Positions 17,672 through 27,176 of a DNA stretch of 64,000 nt are shown piece after piece. The notes beneath the pieces were generated by a model. That model saw only the letters and a program-made list of their open reading frames with translations, made no database searches and was not told the DNA's origin. Where the stretch lies: assembly GCA_030715195.1 (NCBI GenBank), contig JAUYVI010000002.1:124001-188000 (forward strand). The letters run 5' to 3'. The stretch comes from Dongia sedimenti. Its GTDB lineage: Bacteria > Pseudomonadota > Alphaproteobacteria > Dongiales > Dongiaceae. The number at the start of each line of letters is the position of its first letter. The stretch's first letter is position 1. Both the position numbers and the translations under genes were made by a program.

Positions 17672-17847
17672 CGTCGATCCCTCTCCCGCCCGACCGCCGG
17701 TCCGGTTGGGCCAGGCGGGTCGTGGCCGGACTTTAATTAACCCTCTGAAATTCCACAAGCCCGCCGCGGTTTGGTCATGAACCGCCAGCATGATCGGCAC
17801 CGCAATGTCCGCCCCGTTCGTCTCCCGCCACGCCTACCGGATTGCCG

Positions 17848-17875
17848 TTGCCCAGGGCCCGCAAATCCCTATATT
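17848..17875 (+). promoter_or_regulatory. Candidate promoter of the ispH-thrB-rnhA operon
   Basis: TTGCCC (17848-17853) and TATATT (17870-17875) are separated by 16 bases and lie 31 bases before the ispH ATG at 17907. Position supports this ATG over in-frame starts further upstream, which would fall before the promoter. Confidence 0.5.
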
Positions 17876-17906
17876 CCGGGGCAACAGAGCAATCGCGGAA
17901 TCCGGC

Positions 17907-18851
17907 ATGCCGAAACGGCCCCTTACGATCCTCCTGGCCTCGCCGCGCGGCTTCTGCGCCGGGGTCGATCGCGCCATTCAGATCGTGCAGCGCGCCCTGG
18001 AGCGTTTCGGCGCCCCGGTCTATGTCCGCCACGAGATCGTGCACAACCGGCATGTGGTCGAGGAGCTGGAGCGCCAGGGCGCCGTCTTCGTCGAGGAGCT
18101 GGACGAGATTCCCGGCCAGTATCCCGTCGTGTTCTCCGCCCATGGCGTGCCGAAATCGGTGCCGGCCGACGCCGAGGCGCGCAAGCTGCTCTATCTCGAC
18201 GCCACCTGCCCGCTGGTCAGCAAGGTGCATCGCGAGGCCGAGGTCCATTACAATGCCGGCCACCATCTGATCCTGATCGGCCATGCCGGTCACCCCGAAG
18301 TGATCGGCACCATCGGCCAGCTGCCGCCGGGCGCGGTCACCCTGATCGAGACCATCAACGATGCCGAGAAGCTCAGCTTCAAGGATCCGACCCGCCTCGC
18401 CTACATCACCCAGACCACGCTTTCGATCGACGACACGGTCGGGATCATCGAGGTGCTGCGCCGCCGCTTCCCGGCGATCCATGGGCCGCGCAAGGAGGAC
18501 ATCTGCTACGCGACCACCAACCGCCAGTCCGCGGTGAAGTCGATCGCCGAACGCTGCGAGCTCATGCTGGTGATCGGCGCGCCGAATTCGTCGAACTCGC
18601 GCCGCCTGGTCGAAGTGGCCAAGAGCTGCGGCTGCCCCGCCGCCTATCTGGTGCAGAAGGCCGAGGAGATCGACTGGGACTGGCTGGAGGGTGTCGAGAC
18701 GGTCGGCATCACGGCGGGCGCTTCGGCGCCGGAGCTGCTGGTCCAGCAGGTGATCGACGAGCTGAAGGAGCGCTTCGACGTGACCATCGAGGAAACCTCG
18801 GTCACGGTCGAGACCACGCATTTCAAGCTGCCGCGCGCCCTCACCGCCTGA
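17907..18851 (+). CDS. ispH: 4-hydroxy-3-methylbut-2-enyl diphosphate reductase
   Basis: Last enzyme of the non-mevalonate isoprenoid pathway; it makes IPP and DMAPP using a [4Fe-4S] cluster. 314 residues. Cluster ligands are C17 ([12 protein letters not shown]), C101 ([12 protein letters not shown]) and C200 ([12 protein letters not shown]), with SAHG near residue 77-80. IPP and DMAPP also feed the hopanoids that the HpnR-like enzyme would modify, though the genes are not linked. It is the first gene of an ispH-thrB-rnhA operon, an order common in alphaproteobacteria. Confidence 0.97.
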   Translation: MPKRPLTILLASPRGFCAGVDRAIQIVQRALERFGAPVYVRHEIVHNRHVVEELERQGAVFVEELDEIPGQYPVVFSAHGVPKSVPADAEARKLLYLDATCPLVSKVHREAEVHYNAGHHLILIGHAGHPEVIGTIGQLPPGAVTLIETINDAEKLSFKDPTRLAYITQTTLSIDDTVGIIEVLRRRFPAIHGPRKEDICYATTNRQSAVKSIAERCELMLVIGAPNSSNSRRLVEVAKSCGCPAAYLVQKAEEIDWDWLEGVETVGITAGASAPELLVQQVIDELKERFDVTIEETSVTVETTHFKLPRALTA

Positions 18852-18888
18852 TCCTTCAAGCCTGACCCTTCCGCAAGACTGATCCTCC

Positions 18889-19851
18889 ATGGCCGTCTAC
18901 ACCGAAGTCCCCGACGGCGATCTCGCCCAGTTCATCGCCGAATACGATATCGGCGAGCCGGTCTCGTGCAAGGGCATCGCCGAGGGCGTCGAGAACAGCA
19001 ACTACCTGCTGAAGACGACGAAAGGCACCTTCATCCTCACCCTCTATGAGAAGCGGGTGAAGCTGGAGGACCTGCCCTTCTTCATCGGCCTGATGCAGCA
19101 TCTGGCAGGCAAGGGCCTGAACTGCCCGACCCCGATCGCCGATCGCCAGGGCCAGGCGCTGAAGACGCTGTGCGGCCGGCCCGCGGCCTTGATCAGCTTC
19201 CTCGAAGGCATGTGGCCGCGCCGGCCGACCGAGAAGCACTGCCAGGCCTTGGGCGCCGCGCTCGCCGACTTCCATCTCAAGGGCCGCGACTTCGCCTTGC
19301 GCCGCCCCAACAATCTGTCGGTCGAAGGCTGGCGGCAGCTGATCGCCGCCACCGCCGATCGCGCCGACGAGGTCGAAGCCGGGCTCGGCGCGAAGCTCGC
19401 CAAGGAGTTCGCCTATCTGGAAGCGCATTGGCCGAAGGACTTGGAGAGCGGCGTCATCCATGCCGATCTCTTCCCCGACAACGTGTTCTTCCTCAACGAC
19501 AAGCTCTCCGGCATCATCGATTTCTACTTCGCCTGCACCGATTTCCTGGCCTATGACCTCGCGGTCTGCCTGAACGCCTGGTGCTTCCAGCCGGATATGA
19601 GCTTCAACGTCACCAAGGCGAAGCTGATGTTCGAGAGCTATCGCAGGGTGCGCCCGATCCCGGAGGCCGAGATGCAGGCGATGCCGCTGCTCGCGCGCGG
19701 CGCCGCCTTGCGCTTCCTGCTGACCCGGCTTTACGACTGGCTCAACCATCCGCCCGGCGCCTTCGTGAAGCCGAAGGATCCGATGGAATACATCCGCAAG
19801 CTCCGCTTCCACCAGGCGGCGCGCGATATCGGCGCTTATGGTTTGAAATGA
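18889..19851 (+). CDS. thrB: Homoserine kinase (APH-like type)
   Basis: 320-residue kinase that phosphorylates homoserine in threonine synthesis. It is of the aminoglycoside-phosphotransferase-like type rather than the GHMP type found in enterobacteria. Motifs: [10 protein letters not shown] in the glycine-rich loop region, catalytic [11 protein letters not shown], and the Mg-binding IIDFYFAC. Its last codons overlap the rnhA start (ATGA at 19848-19851). The partner gene thrC is elsewhere in the window, at 48064-49470. Confidence 0.93.
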   Translation: MAVYTEVPDGDLAQFIAEYDIGEPVSCKGIAEGVENSNYLLKTTKGTFILTLYEKRVKLEDLPFFIGLMQHLAGKGLNCPTPIADRQGQALKTLCGRPAALISFLEGMWPRRPTEKHCQALGAALADFHLKGRDFALRRPNNLSVEGWRQLIAATADRADEVEAGLGAKLAKEFAYLEAHWPKDLESGVIHADLFPDNVFFLNDKLSGIIDFYFACTDFLAYDLAVCLNAWCFQPDMSFNVTKAKLMFESYRRVRPIPEAEMQAMPLLARGAALRFLLTRLYDWLNHPPGAFVKPKDPMEYIRKLRFHQAARDIGAYGLK

Positions 19852-20321
19852 GCGCCGCTGAAGCCAAGAACGAGACCAAAGCCACGGTGGTCGACATCTT
19901 CACCGACGGCGCCTGCAGCGGCAATCCCGGCCCCGGCGGCTGGGGCGCCCTGCTCCGTTACGGCGAAGTCGAGAAGGAACTCTCCGGCGGCGAAGCGCAG
20001 ACGACCAACAACCGCATGGAGATGATGGCGGCGATCGCGGCGCTGGAGGCCTTGAAGCGCCCTTCCACCGTGCGCGTCCACACCGACAGCCAGTATGTGA
20101 TGAAGGGCATCACCGAATGGGTGCCGCAATGGAAGAAGCGCGGCTGGCGCACCGCCGACAAGAAGCCGGTGAAGAACTCGGACCTCTGGCAGCGGCTGGA
20201 AAAGGCCGGGCAGCCCCACCAGGTCAAATGGTTCTGGGTCAAAGGCCATAACGGCCATGTCGAGAACGAGCGCGTCGATCTGCTGGCGCGCCTGGCGATC
20301 CCGGCAAGGTCCGTCGGGTAG
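19848..20321 (+). CDS. rnhA: Ribonuclease HI
   Basis: 157-residue nuclease that cuts RNA in RNA-DNA hybrids, for primer removal and R-loop resolution. The four acidic catalytic residues are D20 ([12 protein letters not shown]), E58 (NNRMEMMAA), D80 (VHTDSQYV) and D144 ([10 protein letters not shown]), with the family spacing. HNGH supplies the catalytic histidine. The start overlaps the thrB stop by four bases; longer upstream reading is only an open frame within thrB. Confidence 0.97.
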   Translation: MSAAEAKNETKATVVDIFTDGACSGNPGPGGWGALLRYGEVEKELSGGEAQTTNNRMEMMAAIAALEALKRPSTVRVHTDSQYVMKGITEWVPQWKKRGWRTADKKPVKNSDLWQRLEKAGQPHQVKWFWVKGHNGHVENERVDLLARLAIPARSVG

Positions 20322-20425
20322 TTCGGACAGATCGGATTGATCGGCGCGCAAATCCAACTCCAGGGAACGCAGCGCCCCGCCCCCGGTTGACCTCCATTGA
20401 CCCGCCGTTCAATGGGATGTGAGCC

Positions 20426-22339
20426 GTGCGCAAGATCGGGCGTATCCTGCTATGGGTATTGGGCACCCTGGTCGTGCTGATGGTGGTCGCCGTCGTCGGC
20501 GTCTACACCCTGCTGAACTCTTCATTTCTGCTGGAGCAGGCCCAAGGGCGGGCCAGCAAGGCCACGGGGCGCAGCGTCTCGATCGAGGCGATCGACGTGG
20601 ACTGGAGCTGGACGCCGGTCATTCATCTGCGGAAAGTCAATCTCGCCAATTCCGACTGGGCCCAGGCCGAGCAGATGTTCTCGGCCGACAGCGTCGCCTT
20701 CGCCATCAAACCCTGGCCCCTGCTGGGCGGGCATGTGGTCTTGCCGTTCATCCGCCTCGAGGCTCCGAAAGTGGCTCTGGAGAAACGCAAGGACGGCGCC
20801 AGCAACTGGGATTTCAACGAGAACCCGGTCGCCGCCACCGCCGTCGAGGCCGTGCGGCCGGATGAGCGGTCCGAAGCGCCGTTCATCGGACAGCTCGAGA
20901 TCACCAAGGGCCAGATCTCCTACACCGACGCGTCGCGCAAGCTGAAGCTGGACGGCGACATCGACATCGCGGCCGGCGAAGCCGCGGGCGGCAATCCCAC
21001 CGTCAAGTTCAAGGCCCAAGGCACGCTCGAGGACCGTCCGTTGAAGCTCGACTTCACGGGCGGCGCGATCGCGATGCTGCGCGACACCGGCCAGCCCTAC
21101 CCGATCGACCTCAAGGTCGATTTCGGCGCCACCTCGATCACCTTGAAGGGCACAGTCGGCGATCCCTTCACCTTCCGCGACGCCAACGTGCAGATGCATC
21201 TCAAGGGTCCAGATCTCGCCGACGTGTTCCCGCTGCTCGGCATCCCCGCGCCGTCAACGCCGCCCTACGACCTGGCCGGCGACCTGAAGCGCACCGCGAA
21301 GGAATGGCGCCTCGAGAACATGAAGGGCAAGATCGGCAACAGCGACATCAACGGCCTGGTCGCGGTCGAGCCGCGCGAGAAGCGCTCCTTCCTGCATGCC
21401 GACCTGCATTCCAACAATCTCGACTTCGACGACCTGGGGCCGCTGATCGGCATTCCGCCCGACACCGACGAGACTTCGTCCAAGGCGCAGAAGAAAGAAG
21501 CCTCGGAGATGAAGGCGGAGGGAAACCTGTTTCCCGACAAGCCGATGCAGGTCGAGAAGCTGCGCGCCATGGACATGGACGTGACCCTGGACGCGAAGAA
21601 GGTGAATGCGGCGCCTTATCTGCCGGTCAAGGCAATCACCTTCAACGTCAAGGTCGATGACGGAAACGCCATGCTCAGCAAGCTCAACATGGCGGTGGCC
21701 GGCGGCACGATCTCCGGCAAGATGGGCCTCGATGCGCGCAAGGACAATCCGCTGGCGACGGCGGAGCTGTTCATCAAGAACCTCGACCTCGCGACCTTCT
21801 TCCAGAACTCGGAATACATCCAGACCACGGGCGGCAAGGTCGGCGGCAAGGTGACTTTGCAGGGCAACGGCCGCTCGCTCGCCCAGGTGTTCGGCGGTGC
21901 GGACGGTGCCGTCGAGCTCGGCATGACCGGCGGATCGTTCAGCGCGCTGGTCCTCGCGCTGGCCGATCTCGACCTGCAGAACGCACTTTTTCTCTATATC
22001 ACCGAGGACAAGAAAATCCCGGTCCGCTGCATTGCCGGCGGGCTCACCTTCTCCAACGGCAATGCCAAGTTCTCGCGCACCCTGATCGACACCAAGGAAT
22101 CGGTCATCTACGTGAAGGGGGATATCGACCTCAAGGCCCAGACGATGAAGACCGAACTCGATGCGGATTCCAAGGTGGTCAGCATCCTCAACGTACCGGC
22201 CCCGATCCTGATCCAGGGCAAGATCCGCAAGCCGAAATTCTCGCTCGGCAAGGGCTTCCCCCTGCCGGTCCCGCGGATCGGCGACGCCGAAGACAAGCCC
22301 TGCGACAAGATGCTGAACGACATCTTCTCGCCGTCCTGA
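20426..22339 (+). CDS. AsmA-family protein
   Basis: 637-residue protein with one N-terminal membrane helix (about 7-30), then a large periplasmic region. The start of the family (MRKIGRILLWVLG, then FLLEQAQGRAS, SIEAIDVDWSW) and the C-terminal AsmA region (MTGGSFSALVLALADLDL, then ALIDTKESVIYVKGDIDL-like end) fit. AsmA-like proteins form lipid-transfer conduits between inner and outer membranes in better studied bacteria. The start is GTG at 20426. A desaturase gene follows after 20 bases on the same strand, so both may bear on membrane lipids. Confidence 0.85.
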   Translation: MRKIGRILLWVLGTLVVLMVVAVVGVYTLLNSSFLLEQAQGRASKATGRSVSIEAIDVDWSWTPVIHLRKVNLANSDWAQAEQMFSADSVAFAIKPWPLLGGHVVLPFIRLEAPKVALEKRKDGASNWDFNENPVAATAVEAVRPDERSEAPFIGQLEITKGQISYTDASRKLKLDGDIDIAAGEAAGGNPTVKFKAQGTLEDRPLKLDFTGGAIAMLRDTGQPYPIDLKVDFGATSITLKGTVGDPFTFRDANVQMHLKGPDLADVFPLLGIPAPSTPPYDLAGDLKRTAKEWRLENMKGKIGNSDINGLVAVEPREKRSFLHADLHSNNLDFDDLGPLIGIPPDTDETSSKAQKKEASEMKAEGNLFPDKPMQVEKLRAMDMDVTLDAKKVNAAPYLPVKAITFNVKVDDGNAMLSKLNMAVAGGTISGKMGLDARKDNPLATAELFIKNLDLATFFQNSEYIQTTGGKVGGKVTLQGNGRSLAQVFGGADGAVELGMTGGSFSALVLALADLDLQNALFLYITEDKKIPVRCIAGGLTFSNGNAKFSRTLIDTKESVIYVKGDIDLKAQTMKTELDADSKVVSILNVPAPILIQGKIRKPKFSLGKGFPLPVPRIGDAEDKPCDKMLNDIFSPS

Positions 22340-22359
22340 CCTTCCGCTACCATCGGGGC

Positions 22360-23424
22360 ATGCGCGACTACAGCCTGCTCGGTCCCGAGAATGCCGCCGC
22401 CGTGGCCAAAGGCCTGGCAGGCGGCAAGTGGTATCGCTGCGCGGTGCCGCGCGAGACGCTGCAGGTTCTGATGCAGCGCCGCGACGGCCCGGCGATCCGC
22501 GACACCATCCTCTGGCTGGCGCTGCTGATCGGCTGCGGCGCGGGCGCGATCGCTTTCTGGGGCAGCGTGTGGTGCCTGCCCTTCTTCCTCTGCTATGGCG
22601 TGCTCTACGGCTCGGCGACCGACAGCCGCTGGCATGAATGCGGCCATGCCTCGGCCTTCAAGACCCGCTGGATGAACAACGCGGTCTACCAGCTCGCCTG
22701 CTTCATGATCATGCGCGAGCCGGAGATCTGGCGCTGGAGCCACACCCGGCACCATGCCGACACGATTATCGTCGGCCGCGATCCCGAGATCCAGCAGCCG
22801 CGCCCGCCCAGTCTCCTCAAGGTGTTCCTGAACTTCTTCGGCGTGATCGGGACGCCGATCGCGATCCGGAAGATGCTGATCCATGCCAGCGGCCGGATGC
22901 TCGCGGACGAGAAGACCTATGTCCCCGAGACGCTCTGGCCGAAGGTGGCCCGCACCGCGCGGATCTGGCTGGCGATCCACATCGCCTCGATCGGCACCGC
23001 GATCGTGCTGCAATCCTGGCTGCCGGTCCTGCTGGTCGGCGCCCTGCCGACGATGTATGGCGGCTGGCTGCAGGTCGCTTTCGGCATGACCCAGCATCTC
23101 GGCATGGCCGAGGACGTGCTCGATCACCGGCTGAGTGCGCGCACCGTGATGATGAACCCGGTGTTCCGCTTCCTCTATCTCAACATGAACTATCACATCG
23201 AGCACCACATGTTCCCGATGGTGCCCTATCACAATCTGCCGAAGCTGCACGAGGCGATGCGGCACGACACGCCGGAGCCTTGCAAGAGCACGCTGCACGC
23301 TTTCGCCGAGATCATCTCGGCGCTGATCCGGCAGCAGCGCGATCCCGGCTACACCATCCGTCGCCCGCTGCCGTCGAGCGCCAGCCCGTACCAGCCGGCA
23401 CCGCTCGCGGTCCCGGCGGAATAG
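22360..23424 (+). CDS. Membrane fatty acid desaturase family protein
   Basis: 354-residue integral membrane di-iron enzyme. The three histidine boxes are HECGH (92-96), HTRHH (128-132) and HIEHH (279-283), all intact. About four hydrophobic helices support them (52-80 and 203-240 are clear). The short loop before HECGH and its C-terminal tail resemble the FA_desaturase family that also includes hydroxylases, so the exact substrate (fatty acyl chain, sphingolipid or carotenoid) is open. It ends two bases before the converging amine oxidase stop. Confidence 0.85.
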   Translation: MRDYSLLGPENAAAVAKGLAGGKWYRCAVPRETLQVLMQRRDGPAIRDTILWLALLIGCGAGAIAFWGSVWCLPFFLCYGVLYGSATDSRWHECGHASAFKTRWMNNAVYQLACFMIMREPEIWRWSHTRHHADTIIVGRDPEIQQPRPPSLLKVFLNFFGVIGTPIAIRKMLIHASGRMLADEKTYVPETLWPKVARTARIWLAIHIASIGTAIVLQSWLPVLLVGALPTMYGGWLQVAFGMTQHLGMAEDVLDHRLSARTVMMNPVFRFLYLNMNYHIEHHMFPMVPYHNLPKLHEAMRHDTPEPCKSTLHAFAEIISALIRQQRDPGYTIRRPLPSSASPYQPAPLAVPAE

Positions 23425-23425
23425 G

Positions 23426-24685
23426 CTAGGCGCGCACGCTTTCCTTCGGCGCCATCGCCTCCACCGCTGCCATGCCGGTGAGATAGGCGCCGTGGCAGGT
23501 CGCGGCGAACTGCTGGGAGCAGGCCTCGCCGGCGAAGAACAGCACGTCATCGACCGGCCGCGCGAGTTCGCGGCGCTGATGGCCGGCGCCCGGCACCGCC
23601 GCTGAATAGGAGCCGAGCGTCCAAGGATCGCCGGCCCAGGCGGTGACGATCGTCCGCGAGGAGAGCGCCTTGCGGATATCGCCGCCGAAGGCCGCCACCA
23701 GGCGCTCGGTCAGATAGTCCACCGAAGCCGCCTGGCCGGCGCGTTCCAGCCAGGCGCCGAAGCGCCCGCCGGTGACACCGACCACATAGTCGAGGCCGAA
23801 GGGGCGGAACTGCACCGACATCGGCACGTCCTCACCGGTCATGAGGGCGCCGCTGATCGGCGTGTCCGGCCCGAACGGATTGTGCGTGAGATGGATGCCG
23901 ATGCGGTTGTGGACGCCCAGAGGCAGGTCATTTACGGCCGCGCGCTTCCAGTCCGGCAAAGGCGGATCGAACTGGATGCGGTCCGCGGCCAGCACATTGG
24001 TCGATACCGTCAGCAAGAGCCGCCGTCCGGTGACCGTGCCCTTGGTGGTCTCGACCGCGACACCCTTGGCGCTCCAGCGCACGCGTTGCACGGCGGCGTT
24101 CAAGGTCACCGGCACATCCGCGGCCCAGCGCGCCACCAGCGCCCCAAAACCGTCGCGCAACGGCCAGTTCTCCTCGGTGTCGTTATAGGCGACGGCATCC
24201 ACGGTGGAAACTTCATCCACGTCATGCGAAGTCCCGAGCGAAAACCAATAGGCGTGCAGCGCCGCCCAGCGATGCTCGAGATCGATCACCTCCGAGACCG
24301 CAATGTCCTCGCCACGCTTGGCGGCGGCTTTCATCGCCTCGTGATTGGCCTCCATCAGCCCGAGCAGCTCAGCCCGCTCCGACCCGTCGATCCAATGGGA
24401 ATCGGCAAAGACGTTCATCGACCATTGCCCGTCGCGCCGATAGTGGAAGCCGAACCGGTCGGCGATCGCGACGAAAGGATTGAGGCTGGCGCTGTGCATC
24501 CAATGGCAGCCGAGATCGAACGGAATGCCGGGCGCAATCTCCTCGGTATAGGCCCGGCCGCCGATCCGATGCGAGGCCTCGATCAGGTGGAAGGAGAGAC
24601 CGCGTGCCTGCGCGGCCTTGGCGGCAGCAAGCCCGGCCGCGCCGGCGCCGACGATGATGAGATCGACATCCGATTTGTTCTGCAT
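23426..24685 (-). CDS. FAD-dependent amine oxidase family protein
   Basis: 419-residue flavoprotein. The N-terminal dinucleotide motif is IIVGAGAAGLAAAKAA (about 10-25), followed by IGGRAYTEE, the second FAD contact. C-terminal FAD-binding is in LFFAGEACSQQFAATCHGAYLTG. This is the monoamine/polyamine oxidase and phytoene-desaturase-like fold; the arrangement GCHWMH near residue 58 is typical of the amine oxidase group. Substrate unknown. It overlaps no neighbour and is followed at 24703 (upstream on the strand) by recQ. Confidence 0.83.
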   Translation of the reverse strand: MQNKSDVDLIIVGAGAAGLAAAKAAQARGLSFHLIEASHRIGGRAYTEEIAPGIPFDLGCHWMHSASLNPFVAIADRFGFHYRRDGQWSMNVFADSHWIDGSERAELLGLMEANHEAMKAAAKRGEDIAVSEVIDLEHRWAALHAYWFSLGTSHDVDEVSTVDAVAYNDTEENWPLRDGFGALVARWAADVPVTLNAAVQRVRWSAKGVAVETTKGTVTGRRLLLTVSTNVLAADRIQFDPPLPDWKRAAVNDLPLGVHNRIGIHLTHNPFGPDTPISGALMTGEDVPMSVQFRPFGLDYVVGVTGGRFGAWLERAGQAASVDYLTERLVAAFGGDIRKALSSRTIVTAWAGDPWTLGSYSAAVPGAGHQRRELARPVDDVLFFAGEACSQQFAATCHGAYLTGMAAVEAMAPKESVRA

Positions 24686-24702
24686 TCAAACCCCAGGATG
24701 GC

Positions 24703-26547
24703 TCACGTGAACTCCGCGATCACCTTCATGAAGTCCTGGCCGTAGCGCGCGACCTTGCGCTCGCCAATGCCGGGGATCTCGAGGAAGGCATCGCGGTTCT
24801 GCGGCTTTCTCCGCGCGATCTCCGCCAGGGTCGCGTCGTGGAAGATGACATAGGGCGGCACGTTCTGCGCGACCGCCAGCGCCCGGCGGCGCGCCCGCAG
24901 CGCCTCCCAGAGATTCTGGTCGAGGTCCTGCGCGCCGGCGGGTGCGCCGAGCTGGCGCTTGCGTCCCTTGCCGCGCTCGGCGAGCTTGCGCAGCATGACC
25001 TGCTGCTCGCCCTTGAGGACCGGGCGCGCCGCTTCGGTCATGGCGAGGACGTTGTAGCCGTCGCCCGCCACGCTGAGGAAGCCGAGCGAGATCAGCTGGC
25101 TGGAGAGCGCGCGCCAGTCGTGCAGCGAGAGATCCTTGCCGACGCCGAAGGTTGGAAGCTGGTCATGGCCGTAATGCACCACCTTCTCCGTCACGTTGCC
25201 GCGCAGCACGTCGATGAGATGGGTGATGCCGAAGCGCTGGCCGGTGCGCAAGACGGCGGAGAGCAGCTTCTGCGCCGCAACGGTTGCGTCCCAGGTGGCC
25301 TGCGGCTCGAGACAGAGGTCGCAATTGCCGCAGGGCTGCGACTCCTCGCCGAAATATCCGAGCAGAGCCATGCGCCGGCATTCCGGCGTCTCGCAGAAGC
25401 GCAGCATCGCGTCGAGCTTGCGCTGCTCGATGACCTTGCGCGCCTCCGGCGCGTTCGATTCCGCGATCCGCTTCCGGAGCATCATCACGTCGCCGCGGCC
25501 GAAGGCGAGCCAGGCATCGGCGGGCGCGCCGTCGCGCCCGGCGCGGCCGGTTTCCTGGTAGTAGGCCTCGATGCTGGAGGGCAGATCGAGATGTGCCACG
25601 AAACGCACGTCCGGCTTGTCGATCCCCATGCCGAAGGCGACGGTCGCCACCACCACGACGCCGTCATCGGTGATGAAGCGGTGCTGGTTCTCGCGCCGCT
25701 CGTCCTGGGTCATGCCGGCGTGATACGGCAAGGCGGTCACGCCATGGGTCCGCAGCCAGGCGGCGATCTTCTCGGTCTTGTTGCGCGACTGGCAATAGAC
25801 GATGCCGGATTCGCCCTGGTGATCCTGCTGGATGAAGTTCAGCAGCTGGCGCTTGGCGTCGATCTTCTCGACCAGGCGATAGCGGATGTTCGGCCGGTCG
25901 AAGCTGGCGCGATAGACCTCGGCCTCTTCCAGCTTCAGGCGCTGGATGATCTCGCGCTGGGTGTCCTGGTCGGCGGTCGCGGTCAGCGCGATGCGCGGCA
26001 CATCGGGAAAGCGTTCATGCAGGATCGAGAGCTGGATGTATTCCGGCCGGAAGTCGTGGCCCCATTGCGAGACGCAATGCGCCTCGTCGATCGCGAACAA
26101 GGCCGGCCGCAGGGTGGCCAGCAAGTCCATGAAGCGCGGCGTGGTCAGGCGCTCGGGTGCCACGTAGAGCAGCTGCAGCGCGCCCTTGCGGAGCTGCTGC
26201 TCCACCTCGCGCTGTTCCTCGATCTGCAGGCTGGAATTGAGGAAGGCCGCGGCGACGCCGATCTGGCGCAAGGCGGCGACCTGGTCCTGCATCAGCGCGA
26301 TCAGCGGCGAGACCACGATGCCGACCCCGTCGCGCAGCATGGCCGGGATCTGATAGCAGATCGACTTGCCGCCGCCGGTCGGCATCAGCACCAGAGCATC
26401 GCCGCCGGCGCTCACATGGGAGATGATCTCGGCCTGATTGCCGCGAAACGCGCGATGGCCGTAGACCTTGTGGAGGATTTCTTCCGCGCGCGTGAGAACG
26501 GCCGAGTCGGTCGAATCTGCGCGTGCAGCTGCGGTCTCGACCATCAT
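24703..26547 (-). CDS. recQ: ATP-dependent DNA helicase RecQ
   Basis: 614-residue 3'-5' helicase for recombination repair. Domains in order: helicase core with Walker A MPTGGGKSICY, DEAH (DEAHCVSQWGHDF) with the aromatic-rich loop, and motif VI (QETGRAGRDG); then zinc-binding RQC with C-rich segment (CETPECRR and CGNCDLC); then a C-terminal HRDC domain (about 530-614, LWEALRARRRALA). Normal family length. The start at 26547 begins MMVETAAARAD. Confidence 0.96.
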   Translation of the reverse strand: MMVETAAARADSTDSAVLTRAEEILHKVYGHRAFRGNQAEIISHVSAGGDALVLMPTGGGKSICYQIPAMLRDGVGIVVSPLIALMQDQVAALRQIGVAAAFLNSSLQIEEQREVEQQLRKGALQLLYVAPERLTTPRFMDLLATLRPALFAIDEAHCVSQWGHDFRPEYIQLSILHERFPDVPRIALTATADQDTQREIIQRLKLEEAEVYRASFDRPNIRYRLVEKIDAKRQLLNFIQQDHQGESGIVYCQSRNKTEKIAAWLRTHGVTALPYHAGMTQDERRENQHRFITDDGVVVVATVAFGMGIDKPDVRFVAHLDLPSSIEAYYQETGRAGRDGAPADAWLAFGRGDVMMLRKRIAESNAPEARKVIEQRKLDAMLRFCETPECRRMALLGYFGEESQPCGNCDLCLEPQATWDATVAAQKLLSAVLRTGQRFGITHLIDVLRGNVTEKVVHYGHDQLPTFGVGKDLSLHDWRALSSQLISLGFLSVAGDGYNVLAMTEAARPVLKGEQQVMLRKLAERGKGRKRQLGAPAGAQDLDQNLWEALRARRRALAVAQNVPPYVIFHDATLAEIARRKPQNRDAFLEIPGIGERKVARYGQDFMKVIAEFT

Positions 26548-26605
26548 TCCCCGAACCTCGATGGAAACGGCGCGCGACGGCCAAGCCGCCGCACGCCGGT
26601 CAATA

Positions 26606-27088
26606 TCAGAGAGCCTTCATCACCGCTTCGGCGCTGGAGACTTCGAAGGCGCCGGGCGCCTCGATGTTGAGGGTCTTCACCTTGCCGTCCTCGAGCACCA
26701 TGGCCCAGCGGCTGGTCCTGAGGCCCATGCCGTAGCCGGTGCCGTCCATGGTGAGGCCGGTCGCCTTGGCGAAGTCGGCGTTGCCGTCGGCCAGCATCAG
26801 CACCTTCTCGCCGGCATTCTGCGCCTTGCCCCAGGCATCCATCACGAACGCATCGTTGACCGAAAGACAGGCGATGACCTCGACGCCCTTCTTCTTCAGG
26901 TCCTCGGCATGGGTGACGAAGCCCGGCAGGTGCTTGGCCGAGCAGGTCGGCGTGAAGGCACCCGGCAGGCCGAACAGCACCGCCTTCTTGCCCTTGAACA
27001 GATCGTCCGTGGTGGCGGTCTGCATGCCGTCCTTGTTCATGTATTTCAGCGAAATGGAGGGGAGCTTGTCGCCGACCTTGATGGTCAT
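26606..27088 (-). CDS. Peroxiredoxin of the Prx5 group
   Basis: 160-residue thiol peroxidase. The peroxidatic cysteine is C49 in LPGAFTPTCS, the PxxxTxxC motif; a second cysteine, C74 (VIACLSVND), is at the position seen in atypical Prx5 enzymes. The arginine that lowers the thiol pKa is likely in LRTSRWAM. It reduces H2O2 or organic peroxides. It is 88 bases downstream of the DsbD-like reductase gene on the same strand, a possible redox pair. Confidence 0.92.
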   Translation of the reverse strand: MTIKVGDKLPSISLKYMNKDGMQTATTDDLFKGKKAVLFGLPGAFTPTCSAKHLPGFVTHAEDLKKKGVEVIACLSVNDAFVMDAWGKAQNAGEKVLMLADGNADFAKATGLTMDGTGYGMGLRTSRWAMVLEDGKVKTLNIEAPGAFEVSSAEAVMKAL

Positions 27089-27176
27089 CGGATTATCCTT
27101 TCAGCTTCAGGCAGTATGTCGGGAAATTCGAAACGCAAACTAAGCCGGGAGCAGCGGAAATTCAACCGCCAGCCCC

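Noticed and set aside
20364-20388. Possible second sigma-EcfG promoter (GGAAC-N16-GGTT) before the AsmA-like gene
   Set aside because: The -10 element deviates at its first base from CGTT and the gene is not an obvious stress gene, so the match may be chance.
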